From JAUVXJ01 sp964577995 (GTDB lineage Bacteria; Chloroflexota; Anaerolineae; UBA7937; B3-Chlor): a DNA stretch of 64,000 nt. How positions within the stretch are numbered: the stretch's first letter is position 1; each line of letters starts with the position of its first letter. A program made the position numbers and the translations under genes. The stretch lies in assembly GCA_964577995.1 (NCBI GenBank), contig CAZOBP010000003.1, positions 10,464 through 74,463 on the forward strand, in the 5' to 3' direction. Positions 33,657 through 42,099 of this stretch are shown here, piece by piece. A model generated the notes under the pieces. The model was not told the DNA's origin. It ran no database searches and saw only the letters and a program-made list of their open reading frames with translations.

Positions 33657-35060
33657 TTACTCCCTCCCTCGAGACGAGGCACGCACTACCCTACCTAGCT
33701 TGGAGATCGCCTTGCGAGGCGACGCATAGCGACCCAGGACGTACCTCGTCTTCCGACCGACTCCGTTGCGCAGCTTTCTTCGCTGTGATTCCGCCAGAGC
33801 CCACCGCAGAAACTCGGGGTCGTGCCCCCTGATCTTGGGCTCCGTCGGGTTTCGGCTGTAGCCGTCGTGGTCCTTAACCAGGGACAGACCGTGTTCCATG
33901 CAGTAGTCATACAGATCATTGCCTGGATAGGGAGTGTAGTAGGCGGGGCTATAGTAATCGGGATCAATCTCCCGCAGCATACTGATCGTCTCTTTGATCT
34001 CCTCTTCGGTCTCCGTCGGCAACCCCAGCATGTAGTTGGCCCAAATGCGAATGCCGTACTTCCGGCAGATGCGCGCCGCCTCCAGGTTCTTCGCTCTGGT
34101 GGTGCCCTTGCGGATGAATCTGAGGACGCGATTGCTTCCGCTTTCGAAGCCCAGGAAGAGCCCGGCCAATCCAACTTGTGCCATGCGCCTGATCATGTCC
34201 TCATGTTTCACCACATGATCGACGCGCGCCTGGCACCAGAACGGTCGTCTGAAATCCTCAGCCTCGTAGCGATCGCAGAACTCGGTCACCCACGCTCGAT
34301 CCTCGGTGAGACAGTCATCGTGAATCATCAGGGTGTTGAAGTGGTACTTCTCGCGCAGCTCCCTCAACTCACCGATGACGTGCGACACGCTCCTTCGTCT
34401 CACGCCCTTTCCGAAGAGGATGTCCTCACCAGGCTTGCAGAAGCTACAGTTGTAGCGGCACCCACGGCCAGCGATGATCGTGACGAAGGGTGGCAACGTT
34501 TCCTCAGATAGCGGGGCCTCCGGGGAATCATAGTCGTAGCCAGCCTTGCGCCACTCGTTGAGGTAGAGGTCTCTGTCCGCGTAGGGTAGCTGATCCAGAT
34601 CCGGCCTTTGTCCCTGGATCACCCTTTCCACCTGCTCGCCACGCTCGAACTTGCGGAGCATCTCTACCAAGGTGATCTCTCCCTCTCCCAAGACCACGTG
34701 ATCTACGAGAGGGTTACTGAGCACTTCCTCGGGAGACAGAGTGGGGTGAGGTCCACCGACGACAACTATCGTTTCGGGACTGACTTCCTTCAGCAGTTCG
34801 ATGCCCTTCATGGCAGGATTGAAGTCCACACTGAGCATCCCGAACCCCGCCACCTCTGGTGCCCGGCTTCGTAGCTCCTCGCGGTAGTGGTCCCAGTCCC
34901 GCAGCGCCCTGCGGTCTAGTAGGTTCACTTCGTGACCGGCACCCTTGGAGCAAGCCGCGAGCAACGCTAACCCATGCCCAATCCAGCCCCCCGACATGCC
35001 CTTGCCGGCGCTGTGGAAGCCGTTTAGGCCACCCCCGCTACTCACCAATGTGACTTTCAC
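33657..35060 (-). CDS. B12-binding-domain radical SAM protein
   Basis: The 467-residue protein has an N-terminal cobalamin-binding-like domain (about 1-150; VVVGGPHPTLSPEE, VVLGEGE) and a radical SAM core with the [4Fe-4S] triad CRYNCSFC near residues 200-207, followed by FLGFESGSNRVL and MLGLPTETEEE. Relatives include BchE/HpnJ-like and many uncharacterised tailoring enzymes, often methylases or ring-forming enzymes acting on lipids, sugars or peptides. The start is GTG 35060. It lies between rmlA and two small paralogous genes in the polysaccharide operon. The substrate is unknown. Confidence 0.87.
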   Translation of the reverse strand: MKVTLVSSGGGLNGFHSAGKGMSGGWIGHGLALLAACSKGAGHEVNLLDRRALRDWDHYREELRSRAPEVAGFGMLSVDFNPAMKGIELLKEVSPETIVVVGGPHPTLSPEEVLSNPLVDHVVLGEGEITLVEMLRKFERGEQVERVIQGQRPDLDQLPYADRDLYLNEWRKAGYDYDSPEAPLSEETLPPFVTIIAGRGCRYNCSFCKPGEDILFGKGVRRRSVSHVIGELRELREKYHFNTLMIHDDCLTEDRAWVTEFCDRYEAEDFRRPFWCQARVDHVVKHEDMIRRMAQVGLAGLFLGFESGSNRVLRFIRKGTTRAKNLEAARICRKYGIRIWANYMLGLPTETEEEIKETISMLREIDPDYYSPAYYTPYPGNDLYDYCMEHGLSLVKDHDGYSRNPTEPKIRGHDPEFLRWALAESQRRKLRNGVGRKTRYVLGRYASPRKAISKLGRVVRASSRGRE

Positions 35061-35157
35061 CTGGCTCGCTCTTCCCCTGCTCTGGATGCGTCCATTACTC
35101 GCTCGACGGGGTCTCCGCTACGCCTCAGCGTACTGCGAGCGACTGGCCCACAGTATG

Positions 35158-36225
35158 CTATAGAATCCCGACCTGGCTGTTGTCACCTATGATCATCCTG
35201 TAGGCCTTTGGCCTAAGCGGGGAGCGGCAGATCTCGACGTTTCGGCCTATGACGCTATCCTCGATGCGAGCCCCGATGTTCGTGATGCGGGAGTTCTCCA
35301 GGACGATGCAGTGCTCTATCTCGGTGTTCTCGATGAGCACGTCGTGGTAGATGGCCGTGTACGGTCCAATGTAGGCATCCACGACCCGGCTGTTCTCTCC
35401 GATGATCATCGGCCCACGGAGGGTGCTATTGACGATCTGCGCGCCGCTCTCGATCGTGATACGCCCCGAAAGGCTGGACTTCTCATCTACAGTGCCCAGG
35501 TTCTGGGGCTCCATAGTCTCCAGGAGCAGCCGGTTGCAGTCCAGCATGTCTCCCGGCTTGCCCGTGTCGATCCACCATCCCTCGTGGATGTAGGGATAGA
35601 CCTTGTAGTCGTGATCCACCAGGAACTGGATGGCGTCCGTGATCTCCAGTTCTCCCCGCCACGAGGGCTTGATGCTCTTGGCTGCCTCCAGTATATGCCG
35701 GTCAAACATGTAGATGCCGACCAATGCCAGATCGCTCGGCGGGTCCTTGGGCTTCTCGATCAGCCGCACTACCTGGCCGTTTCTCAGTTCGGCCACACCG
35801 AAATGCTGAGGATCAGCAACTCTGGTGAGGACGATTTGCGCGTTCCAGTCGCTCTCGGCAAACTCCCGGACCAGATTCGCGATCCCCCCCTCCAGGACAT
35901 TGTCTCCCAGGAACATCACGAACCTGTCGCCCGCCAGGAACTCCTCGGAGATAAGCACCGCATGAGCCAGGCCGAGCGGGGCTTCCTGTTCGATGTAGGT
36001 GATCGAGGCCCCCCATTGCGAGCCGTCGCCCACTCTCTCCATGATCTCGGCTGCTGTATCTCCGACCACGATGCCGATGTCCGTGATACCGGCCTCCACA
36101 ATGGCGTCTACGGCGCGAAACAGGACTGGCCTGTTGGCCACAGGAACGAGCTGCTTCGCGCTGGTATACGTGATGGGGTACAGGCGAGTGCCTTTGCCCC
36201 CGCTGAGGATCAATGCCTTCATCAC
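35158..36225 (-). CDS. rmlA: Glucose-1-phosphate thymidylyltransferase, long form
   Basis: The 355-residue enzyme makes dTDP-glucose from dTTP and glucose-1-phosphate. The nucleotide-binding LSGGKGTRLYPIT and the KQLVPVANRP segment, FLGDNVLEGG metal site, RLIEKPK and the GWWIDTGKP segment define it. The C-terminal third is a hexapeptide-repeat beta-helix (about 245-355), as in the long RmlA group common in Gram-positive bacteria and Chloroflexota. It feeds RfbB, the last gene of this operon. Start codon ATG 36225, 20 bases after cpsD. Confidence 0.93.
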   Translation of the reverse strand: MMKALILSGGKGTRLYPITYTSAKQLVPVANRPVLFRAVDAIVEAGITDIGIVVGDTAAEIMERVGDGSQWGASITYIEQEAPLGLAHAVLISEEFLAGDRFVMFLGDNVLEGGIANLVREFAESDWNAQIVLTRVADPQHFGVAELRNGQVVRLIEKPKDPPSDLALVGIYMFDRHILEAAKSIKPSWRGELEITDAIQFLVDHDYKVYPYIHEGWWIDTGKPGDMLDCNRLLLETMEPQNLGTVDEKSSLSGRITIESGAQIVNSTLRGPMIIGENSRVVDAYIGPYTAIYHDVLIENTEIEHCIVLENSRITNIGARIEDSVIGRNVEICRSPLRPKAYRMIIGDNSQVGIL

Positions 36226-36245
36226 TCCCCCGTTGTCTTCCGCTC

Positions 36246-36935
36246 TCAGCGGCCCTTCTTCTCAGCGTAGTAGCTATAGTAGCTGGTGTCCAACTTGACG
36301 TTATTGAGCACTGCCCCCACCAGATGAGCATTGACCTTGTCGAGCAAGGCTTTGGCCTTCTGCGCGTGTTCCCTCTTGGTGCCGCCCGCTTTGACCACAA
36401 GCAGCACCCCGTCAACTCTGGAAGCTAAAACCGCTGCATCGGTTACTGCGATGATCGGCGGTGCATCGAACAGGACAACGTCGGCTCGCTCGGACAGCGC
36501 GGCTATGATCTCCTGCATACGACGCGAGCCCACCAATTCCGAAGGATTGGGAGGAAGAGGGCCACTGGGCAACAACAGGAGACCCGGCACCCCAATCTCG
36601 AGTAGAGGGGGCTGGCTCATCGCCTTCTCGTCCACGACCATCGTGGTCAGCCCCACGTCGTTGCTTTGGCCAAAGATCTCGTGTTGTGAGGGGCGCCTCA
36701 GATCGCAATCCACAAGAATGACCTCCTTCTCAGCCTGCGCCATGGTGACCGCCAGATTGGCCAGGGTGGTCGACTTGCCCTCCTCAGGCCCAGGAGACGT
36801 GACCACCAGGGTCTTGAGCGGCTTGTCCAGGCTGGAGAACTCAAGGTTAGTCCGCAACGTGCGATACGCCTCGCTGACAGGAGACCGAGGCGTCGTAAGC
36901 GTGACCAGACTACTCGAGCGATCATCTAGGACCAT
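36246..36935 (-). CDS. CpsD/CapB family tyrosine-protein kinase
   Basis: The 229-residue BY-kinase has Walker A GPEEGKSTT near residues 49-57, Walker A' VILVDCDLRRP and Walker B VVLFDAPPI, with a Tyr cluster at the C-terminus (TSYYSYYAEKKGR) where autophosphorylation occurs. With its membrane partner Wzz/CapA it controls polysaccharide chain length and export. The partner is the next gene upstream, 112 bases away. The N-terminus has the EAYRTLRTNLEF motif that contacts the neighbouring subunit. Confidence 0.93.
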   Translation of the reverse strand: MVLDDRSSSLVTLTTPRSPVSEAYRTLRTNLEFSSLDKPLKTLVVTSPGPEEGKSTTLANLAVTMAQAEKEVILVDCDLRRPSQHEIFGQSNDVGLTTMVVDEKAMSQPPLLEIGVPGLLLLPSGPLPPNPSELVGSRRMQEIIAALSERADVVLFDAPPIIAVTDAAVLASRVDGVLLVVKAGGTKREHAQKAKALLDKVNAHLVGAVLNNVKLDTSYYSYYAEKKGR

Positions 36936-37046
36936 GACTTCAATCCTCCACTGTCCGTGCGCGGTAGCTGATTATATAGCCGCGCCCACATCGCTGCAAA
37001 CAAGTGCTGAGGGACTTGGCCACCAGGAGGCTGAAACCCACTCCAG

Positions 37047-37766
37047 CTACCTGGGCCAGGGCAAGGCAAGAGATCTGCTCCTGGCGTTGGATCCTCGCTT
37101 GCTCTCGCCAGAGCTCATGGTAGGAATGGAGCCCAGGACTGGCACGCCCACGAAGCGCTCCACATCGTCGCTGGACCGGAGTACGTCCGACTGAAGGTAC
37201 TCCAGCCCGAAAGCCAGCAGCAAGCCGACTAGGAGACCCAGCACTCCTCCAGCTACAGCAAGAGTTTTGGTCTTGGGCCAGTGCACCCACCCATACCTGG
37301 CGTCCTCCAGGATGAGTATGGTCACCCGGTCCGCCCGGTCAATGTCCAGAATCTGAGCCGCGTGATAAGCGACGAAGTGCTGGGCGAAGGCGCTTGCCAC
37401 AACAGCCGCTTCTTCAGGATTGGGCGCATCCGCGTCGATCTGGATCAGGAAATCCTCCGGTATGGGGGCCACTGTGACTCTGGCCAACAGCTTGTCGGTA
37501 CTTACGTCAAGCTGTAGCTCGTCGATCACCTGCTGAGCCATGGAAGTGGTGTGAATCTGGTTCGCGAACTGTCTGAGCAATTGCTCCGCAGCAAGGGTCA
37601 GCCCATAGTCAAACCGCGCCGGGATCACCTGAAGCACGGCCGATGAGCGATAGGTAGGCGCCCGCACCTCGCTGAAAACCACCGCACTGGTCACCGTCAC
37701 TGCCAAGGTCAGTGCTATGATCCACCACTTCCCGACCAACACTCTCAGGTACTGCTTCAATTCCAT
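37047..37766 (-). CDS. Wzz/CapA-type chain length determinant protein
   Basis: The 239-residue protein has two membrane helices (about 15-35 and 165-188) around an extracytoplasmic Wzz domain, and a cytoplasmic tail with VPVLGSIPTMSSG, the usual end of polysaccharide co-polymerases that activate a CpsD kinase. The first residues MELKQYLRVLVGKWW fit the family start. It is the first gene of the leftward operon and has its own promoter at 37838-37866. Confidence 0.88.
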   Translation of the reverse strand: MELKQYLRVLVGKWWIIALTLAVTVTSAVVFSEVRAPTYRSSAVLQVIPARFDYGLTLAAEQLLRQFANQIHTTSMAQQVIDELQLDVSTDKLLARVTVAPIPEDFLIQIDADAPNPEEAAVVASAFAQHFVAYHAAQILDIDRADRVTILILEDARYGWVHWPKTKTLAVAGGVLGLLVGLLLAFGLEYLQSDVLRSSDDVERFVGVPVLGSIPTMSSGESKRGSNARSRSLALPWPR

Positions 37767-37837
37767 ACTCGCCTCCTGGCGAAAAGATGGGGCTGGCCCC
37801 TCAAACCGCCCACGGGGGGCCGGTCATCCATCGAGCT

Positions 37838-37866
37838 ATTCTACCATAACTACCTCGTCGCAGCAA
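37838..37866 (-). promoter_or_regulatory. Sigma70-type promoter of the polysaccharide operon
   Basis: On the minus strand TTGCTG (37861-37866) and TAGAAT (37838-37843) are 17 bases apart, giving a leader of about 65 bases before wzz. Confidence 0.58.
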
Positions 37867-37910
37867 GACTCGCACGCAAGGAGAGATCACAAGGACCTGT
37901 ATGAGAAGGA

Positions 37911-37936
37911 TGTCTGGTCGCGTCCCCGACCAGACA
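37911..37936. repeat. Perfect 10-base inverted repeat
   Basis: TGTCTGGTCG and CGACCAGACA flank a 6-base CGTCCC spacer. It lies between two divergent promoters and after no gene end, so it is more likely an operator than a terminator; an unannotated small RNA terminator is possible. Confidence 0.6.
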
Positions 37937-38009
37937 CCTGCGGTCTCACGCGCGCTCGCCCGAAGACAATCCTGAGGCGTATCTCCGCACCCCGGCGTCT
38001 GCAATACAG

Positions 38010-38038
38010 TTGACAATATGGCCACTCGTGCGTACAAT
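38010..38038 (+). promoter_or_regulatory. Sigma70-type promoter of uvrC
   Basis: Consensus TTGACA (38010-38015) and TACAAT (38033-38038) are 17 bases apart. A CATACG/CGTATG hairpin follows near the predicted start of the transcript. Confidence 0.68.
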
Positions 38039-38100
38039 TATGTATGGCATACGTGTTCGTATGGCCTGACAGTGCCGCGAAGCTAGCAGAGTAGACGCAG

Positions 38101-39930
38101 ATGACCATCCCCAACATCAAGGAGACACTCAGTTCCATACCCGCGCGGCCGGGCGTGTACTTGATGAAAGGAGAGACCGATGAAGTCCTCTACGTGGGCA
38201 AGGCGGTCAACCTCCACAATCGGGTACGCTCCTACTTCCATGCCTCCGCTGCCCACGCTCCCAAGGTCCAGCGCCTGGTAGAGAGCGCGGCTGACCTGGA
38301 TTTCTTCGTTACCGACTCAGAACTGGAAGCGCTCATCCTCGAGTGCAATCTCATCAAGAAGCATCGTCCTCGCTACAACGTTCGGCTGAAGGACGACAAA
38401 CGTTACCCGTACATCAAGATCACCTGGCAGGAGGACTATCCGCGCGTCCAGGTCGTGCGGCGGATGCAGAGGGACGGCGCCCGATACTTCGGCCCCTATG
38501 CTTCAACCTCCGCCATGCGCCAGACGCTTGATCTACTGCGGCGCATCTTCCCCTACCTGACCTGCAGCCGGACGATAACGGGAACGGATGATCGCGCCTG
38601 CCTCTATTATCACATCAAGCGGTGCCTGGGGCCTTGCATCGGAGCGATCTCCAAAGAAGAGTATCGAGACATGATGAACCAGGTCTGTCTCTTCCTGCAA
38701 GGCAAGAGTGGGGAGATCGTGGATTCTCTACGGCAGCGCATGGAGTCTGCTGCCGAGAGCATGGACTTCGAGCGAGCAGCGAGCCTGAGAGATCAGCTCA
38801 ACGCCGTGGAGCAAGTGGTCGAGCAACAGAGGGTAGTCTCTGGGTCACCAGTGGATCAGGATGCCATCGCCTTCGCCCGACAGGACGGTGAGGTGTGTGT
38901 CCAGGTGTTCTTTGTCCGCGGCGGCAAGCTGGTGGGCCACGAGTACTTCCTGATGGAAGGAGGAGATGGCGTCGAGGCAGAGGAGATACTCGCCTCCTTC
39001 CTCAAACAGTTCTATGACCACGCTGCGCTGGTCCCTCCCGAGATCCTGTTGCAGGTGGAAATCGAGGACGACGAGACTATCGCACGCTGGCTGAAGGAGA
39101 AGCGAGGTGGAAAGGTCACCCTGCGAACCCCCCGCCGTGGCCAGAAGCGCAAGCTGCTGGAGATGGTAGAGGAAAACGCCAGCGAAACCCTTAGCCACCT
39201 GATGGCGATCCAGCAGGCCGAGAAGGACAAGAGCCTGTCGGCTTTGGCTGACCTCCAGGATCGGCTCGGGCTCGACACACGACCAATGCGCATTGAAGCG
39301 TATGACGTCTCCAACATCCAGGGAGCGGCGGCAACGGGGAGCATGGTCGTGTTCCTGGAGGGCACGCCCGCCAAGAGTGAGTATCGTCGCTTCAAGATAC
39401 GGGGCATCCAGCGTCCCGACGACTACGCCATGATGGATGAGGTCCTGCGACGCCGTTTCGCCAGAGCCAGGGCCTCAGATGCGAGTACTTCAGGGTCATG
39501 GGCACAGATCCCAGACCTGATCGTCGTCGATGGAGGTAAGGGCCAACTGAACACCGCTGTGGAGGTGCTGGCAGGATATGAGCTGGACGACGTACCCGCG
39601 GTCGGTCTGGCCAAGGCCCGAGAAGAGGTCTTCAAGCCAGGACAGTCCCAGCCCATCACGCTTCCCCTGGACTCTCCCGGGCTCCAGCTCTTGCAGCGCG
39701 TCCGCGACGAGGCTCACCGCTTCGCCATCAGCTACCACCAGGGCCTGCGACGCCGACAGGGCCTGAGTTCCGTGCTCGAGGAGATCCCAGGCATCGGAGC
39801 CAAGCGCAGGGGCGCCCTCTTGAGACGGTTCGGCTCCCTGGAAGGCATCCGCGAAGCCAGCCTCGACGATCTATCCTCTGTAGATGGCATGAGCAGGACT
39901 CTAGCCAGCAGAGTACGAGAATCCCTCTAG
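38101..39930 (+). CDS. uvrC: Excinuclease ABC subunit C
   Basis: The 609-residue protein cuts both sides of a DNA lesion in nucleotide excision repair with UvrA and UvrB. It has the N-terminal GIY-YIG nuclease domain (GVYLMKG...LYVGKA), the cysteine-containing CLYYHIKRCLGPC region, the UvrB-binding UVR motif (FERAASLRDQL), the RNase H-like nuclease core (YDVSNIQG, IVVDGGKGQL) and C-terminal helix-hairpin-helix motifs (IPGIGAKRRGALL). Length is standard. No uvrA or uvrB is present. Confidence 0.97.
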   Translation: MTIPNIKETLSSIPARPGVYLMKGETDEVLYVGKAVNLHNRVRSYFHASAAHAPKVQRLVESAADLDFFVTDSELEALILECNLIKKHRPRYNVRLKDDKRYPYIKITWQEDYPRVQVVRRMQRDGARYFGPYASTSAMRQTLDLLRRIFPYLTCSRTITGTDDRACLYYHIKRCLGPCIGAISKEEYRDMMNQVCLFLQGKSGEIVDSLRQRMESAAESMDFERAASLRDQLNAVEQVVEQQRVVSGSPVDQDAIAFARQDGEVCVQVFFVRGGKLVGHEYFLMEGGDGVEAEEILASFLKQFYDHAALVPPEILLQVEIEDDETIARWLKEKRGGKVTLRTPRRGQKRKLLEMVEENASETLSHLMAIQQAEKDKSLSALADLQDRLGLDTRPMRIEAYDVSNIQGAAATGSMVVFLEGTPAKSEYRRFKIRGIQRPDDYAMMDEVLRRRFARARASDASTSGSWAQIPDLIVVDGGKGQLNTAVEVLAGYELDDVPAVGLAKAREEVFKPGQSQPITLPLDSPGLQLLQRVRDEAHRFAISYHQGLRRRQGLSSVLEEIPGIGAKRRGALLRRFGSLEGIREASLDDLSSVDGMSRTLASRVRESL

Positions 39931-39942
39931 GTGAGGAGGGCC

Positions 39943-42045
39943 ATGAAACACCGCATAGGTCTACTGAGGAAGACTTACCTCTTCGGTGACCTACCCGAGG
40001 AGGACCTTCGTCGTTTCTCTGCTCTGCTGAAGGAGAGGTCGGACCGCGCCCGGAGCACCATCTACCGGCAGGGCGATCCGGACCACAACCTGTACATCGT
40101 CGTATCGGGCAGCTTGAGGGCCTGGAACCGCGACGAGCGGGGGCGGGACAGGGTCGTCGCCCGGCTCCGGTCGGGAGACTGCTTTGGCACCCACTCGCTC
40201 TTGACGGGCGAACGCCGCGACGTGACGGTCGAGGTGGAGGAACCATCAGTGTTACTGTACCTGGACAAGCAGGACTTCGACTCGCTCCTGGAGGACCATC
40301 CACATCTACGCGAGGCATTGTCGCTACGCATCTACGAGCGCTTGAGGCGAGTGCCTCTCTTCAGCCAACTGTCTGACGACGATCTCCAGCGAATCGCCCT
40401 GGTCATGGGGCAGACCCGATATCGTCGCCGAAGCACCATCTACCTCGAAGGAGAGTTGAGCTCCACATTCTACATCATAGAGTCGGGCAGAGTTGCCCTG
40501 CTCTCCAAAGAGGAGAACGGCCAGGAAAGGGTGATCACCCATCTGCGAGACGGGGACTTCTTCGGTGAACGTTCCCTGCTCACCCGACAGCCCAGAGATA
40601 CTGGTGTCCAAACAGTCGAGGATACCAGGTTCCTGTACCTGAACGGGAAGGATTTCGACAGGCTCATGCAAGAGGTCCCCTCCATCAGGGAGAATCTGAC
40701 CCTGGAAGCGCAGGCCCGGGAGGTGATGGTCAGCCAGCGGTTCCCCTGGCAGCGTGAAGGAGAAGTGCTGATCTCACTATCCCGCAAGCACGTGTATTCC
40801 TTTGTCCGTAGTCTGTGGGTTCTTCTATTGCCTCTCCTCTGTCTGGGCATCGTCGTCACTCTCGGACGCACCTTTCTCTGGCCCAATCTGTGGATCTACG
40901 TCGCCGCTGCGCTTGTTGCCGCGCTGGCGGGGGCAGTCACCCTATGGTTGTGGGCCGACTGGCGTAACGACTACTATGCCATCACCAACAAGAGAGTGGT
41001 ACACCGGGAGAAGACCATCCTCCTGCGGGAATCTCGCGACGAGGCCCCCCTGGAGAGCATTCAGGACATCTCCTTGCTCATGCCCGGCATAACTGGCAGG
41101 GTATTCGGCTTCAATGATCTGAGCATCCAGACAGCCGGAGCCAAAGGGCGCATCGTCTTCAAGACGGTGGGCAGCGCTGCCTGGATCAGGGACAGACTCT
41201 TCGAACAGTTGGAGCGCATCAAGGCCGAGGACAAGGGAGAAGAGCGAGACGCGATCCGCTACAGGTTGCAGGTGGAGTTGGGACACGCGGAAACGGAGAA
41301 AGGACCTCCTCTTGCCCGCGAAAACTTGCCCGCCAGTGCGGCGTCGGAGCCCTCGCTGGCAGATCGACGTGACAGCCCTCGGCCGACGGGTGTGCTGAGC
41401 GCCCTCCGTAGCTATCTGATACCCCGCATGCGCACGGAGGACGGCGGTGTCGTGACCTGGAGGAAGCACTGGTTCAGGCTGGTGGAGAAAGTTGCTGGCA
41501 CAGCCATTCTGTTGTTCATCCTCGCGCAATTGGGCGCCGCAGCCTTGCTGGAGCTGGCCACGCCCACGCCGCGCTTCGAGGGTCTGTTCTGGGCCGCTTT
41601 GTTTTTGGGAGGTGCGCTGGCTCTGTTCCTGGTGTGGTTCAGGTACGAGGACTGGCGCAACGACATCTACCAATTGACAAACGAAAGAATCATAGACATC
41701 GAGAGACTGCCCCTGGGCCTGCGCGAGGAGCGCAGGGAAGCCAGTCTGTCCATGATCCAGGACATCGGATACGAGATCCCGGGCCCCATCGCCAATCTAC
41801 TCGACTATGGACACGTGGTCATCGAGACAGCAGGCAGAGAAGCGGTCTTCACCTTCTCCTGGGTACACGAACCCCGCCGCGTCCAGGAGGAGGTATTCGC
41901 CCGCATGGACGCCTTCCGCGAAAGGGCGAGGCAGCAACAGAGGGAGAGGAGGGCGGATGAACTACTGGACTGGTTCGCCACCTACACCGAGCTGTCACAG
42001 GACCAGACAGGTCCGCCAGCACCGGAAAAGGATGAAAGCCCCTGA
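39943..42045 (+). CDS. Double cNMP-binding, double PH-domain membrane protein
   Basis: The protein (700 residues) starts with two cyclic-nucleotide-binding-like beta barrels (about 12-122 and 126-240; each with an FGxxSLLT-type phosphate-binding cassette segment). Then come a membrane hairpin (about 280-330), a bacterial PH domain (about 340-425), a linker, a second membrane hairpin (about 515-560) and a second PH domain (about 565-660). The two halves DWRNDYYAITNKRVV and DWRNDIYQLTNERII show internal duplication. The ATG at 39943 follows GAGGAGGG. It likely senses a small ligand at the membrane; no catalytic domain is seen. Confidence 0.82.
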   Translation: MKHRIGLLRKTYLFGDLPEEDLRRFSALLKERSDRARSTIYRQGDPDHNLYIVVSGSLRAWNRDERGRDRVVARLRSGDCFGTHSLLTGERRDVTVEVEEPSVLLYLDKQDFDSLLEDHPHLREALSLRIYERLRRVPLFSQLSDDDLQRIALVMGQTRYRRRSTIYLEGELSSTFYIIESGRVALLSKEENGQERVITHLRDGDFFGERSLLTRQPRDTGVQTVEDTRFLYLNGKDFDRLMQEVPSIRENLTLEAQAREVMVSQRFPWQREGEVLISLSRKHVYSFVRSLWVLLLPLLCLGIVVTLGRTFLWPNLWIYVAAALVAALAGAVTLWLWADWRNDYYAITNKRVVHREKTILLRESRDEAPLESIQDISLLMPGITGRVFGFNDLSIQTAGAKGRIVFKTVGSAAWIRDRLFEQLERIKAEDKGEERDAIRYRLQVELGHAETEKGPPLARENLPASAASEPSLADRRDSPRPTGVLSALRSYLIPRMRTEDGGVVTWRKHWFRLVEKVAGTAILLFILAQLGAAALLELATPTPRFEGLFWAALFLGGALALFLVWFRYEDWRNDIYQLTNERIIDIERLPLGLREERREASLSMIQDIGYEIPGPIANLLDYGHVVIETAGREAVFTFSWVHEPRRVQEEVFARMDAFRERARQQQRERRADELLDWFATYTELSQDQTGPPAPEKDESP

Positions 42046-42051
42046 AACCGA

Positions 42052-42081
42052 AGAGGGACGTGACCGCAATCACGCCCCTCT
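42052..42081. terminator. Bidirectional hairpin between convergent genes
   Basis: AGAGGG-A-CGTGA (42052-42063) pairs with TCACG-C-CCCTCT (42070-42081), with one mismatch, between the stops of two converging genes. U tracts are weak on both sides. Confidence 0.55.
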
Positions 42082-42099
42082 CTGTGCCAGGTTCGCTTG

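Larger units (their letters stand above)
37767..38100. other. Divergent control region between wzz operon and uvrC
   Basis: This 334-base gap holds two outward sigma70-type promoters and, between them, a perfect 10-base inverted repeat (37911-37936). I see no gene in it. Confidence 0.6.

Noticed and set aside
35311..36270. 319-codon plus-strand frame opposite rmlA
   Set aside because: The minus strand has an unmistakable RmlA; the antisense frame lacks start signals and family features.
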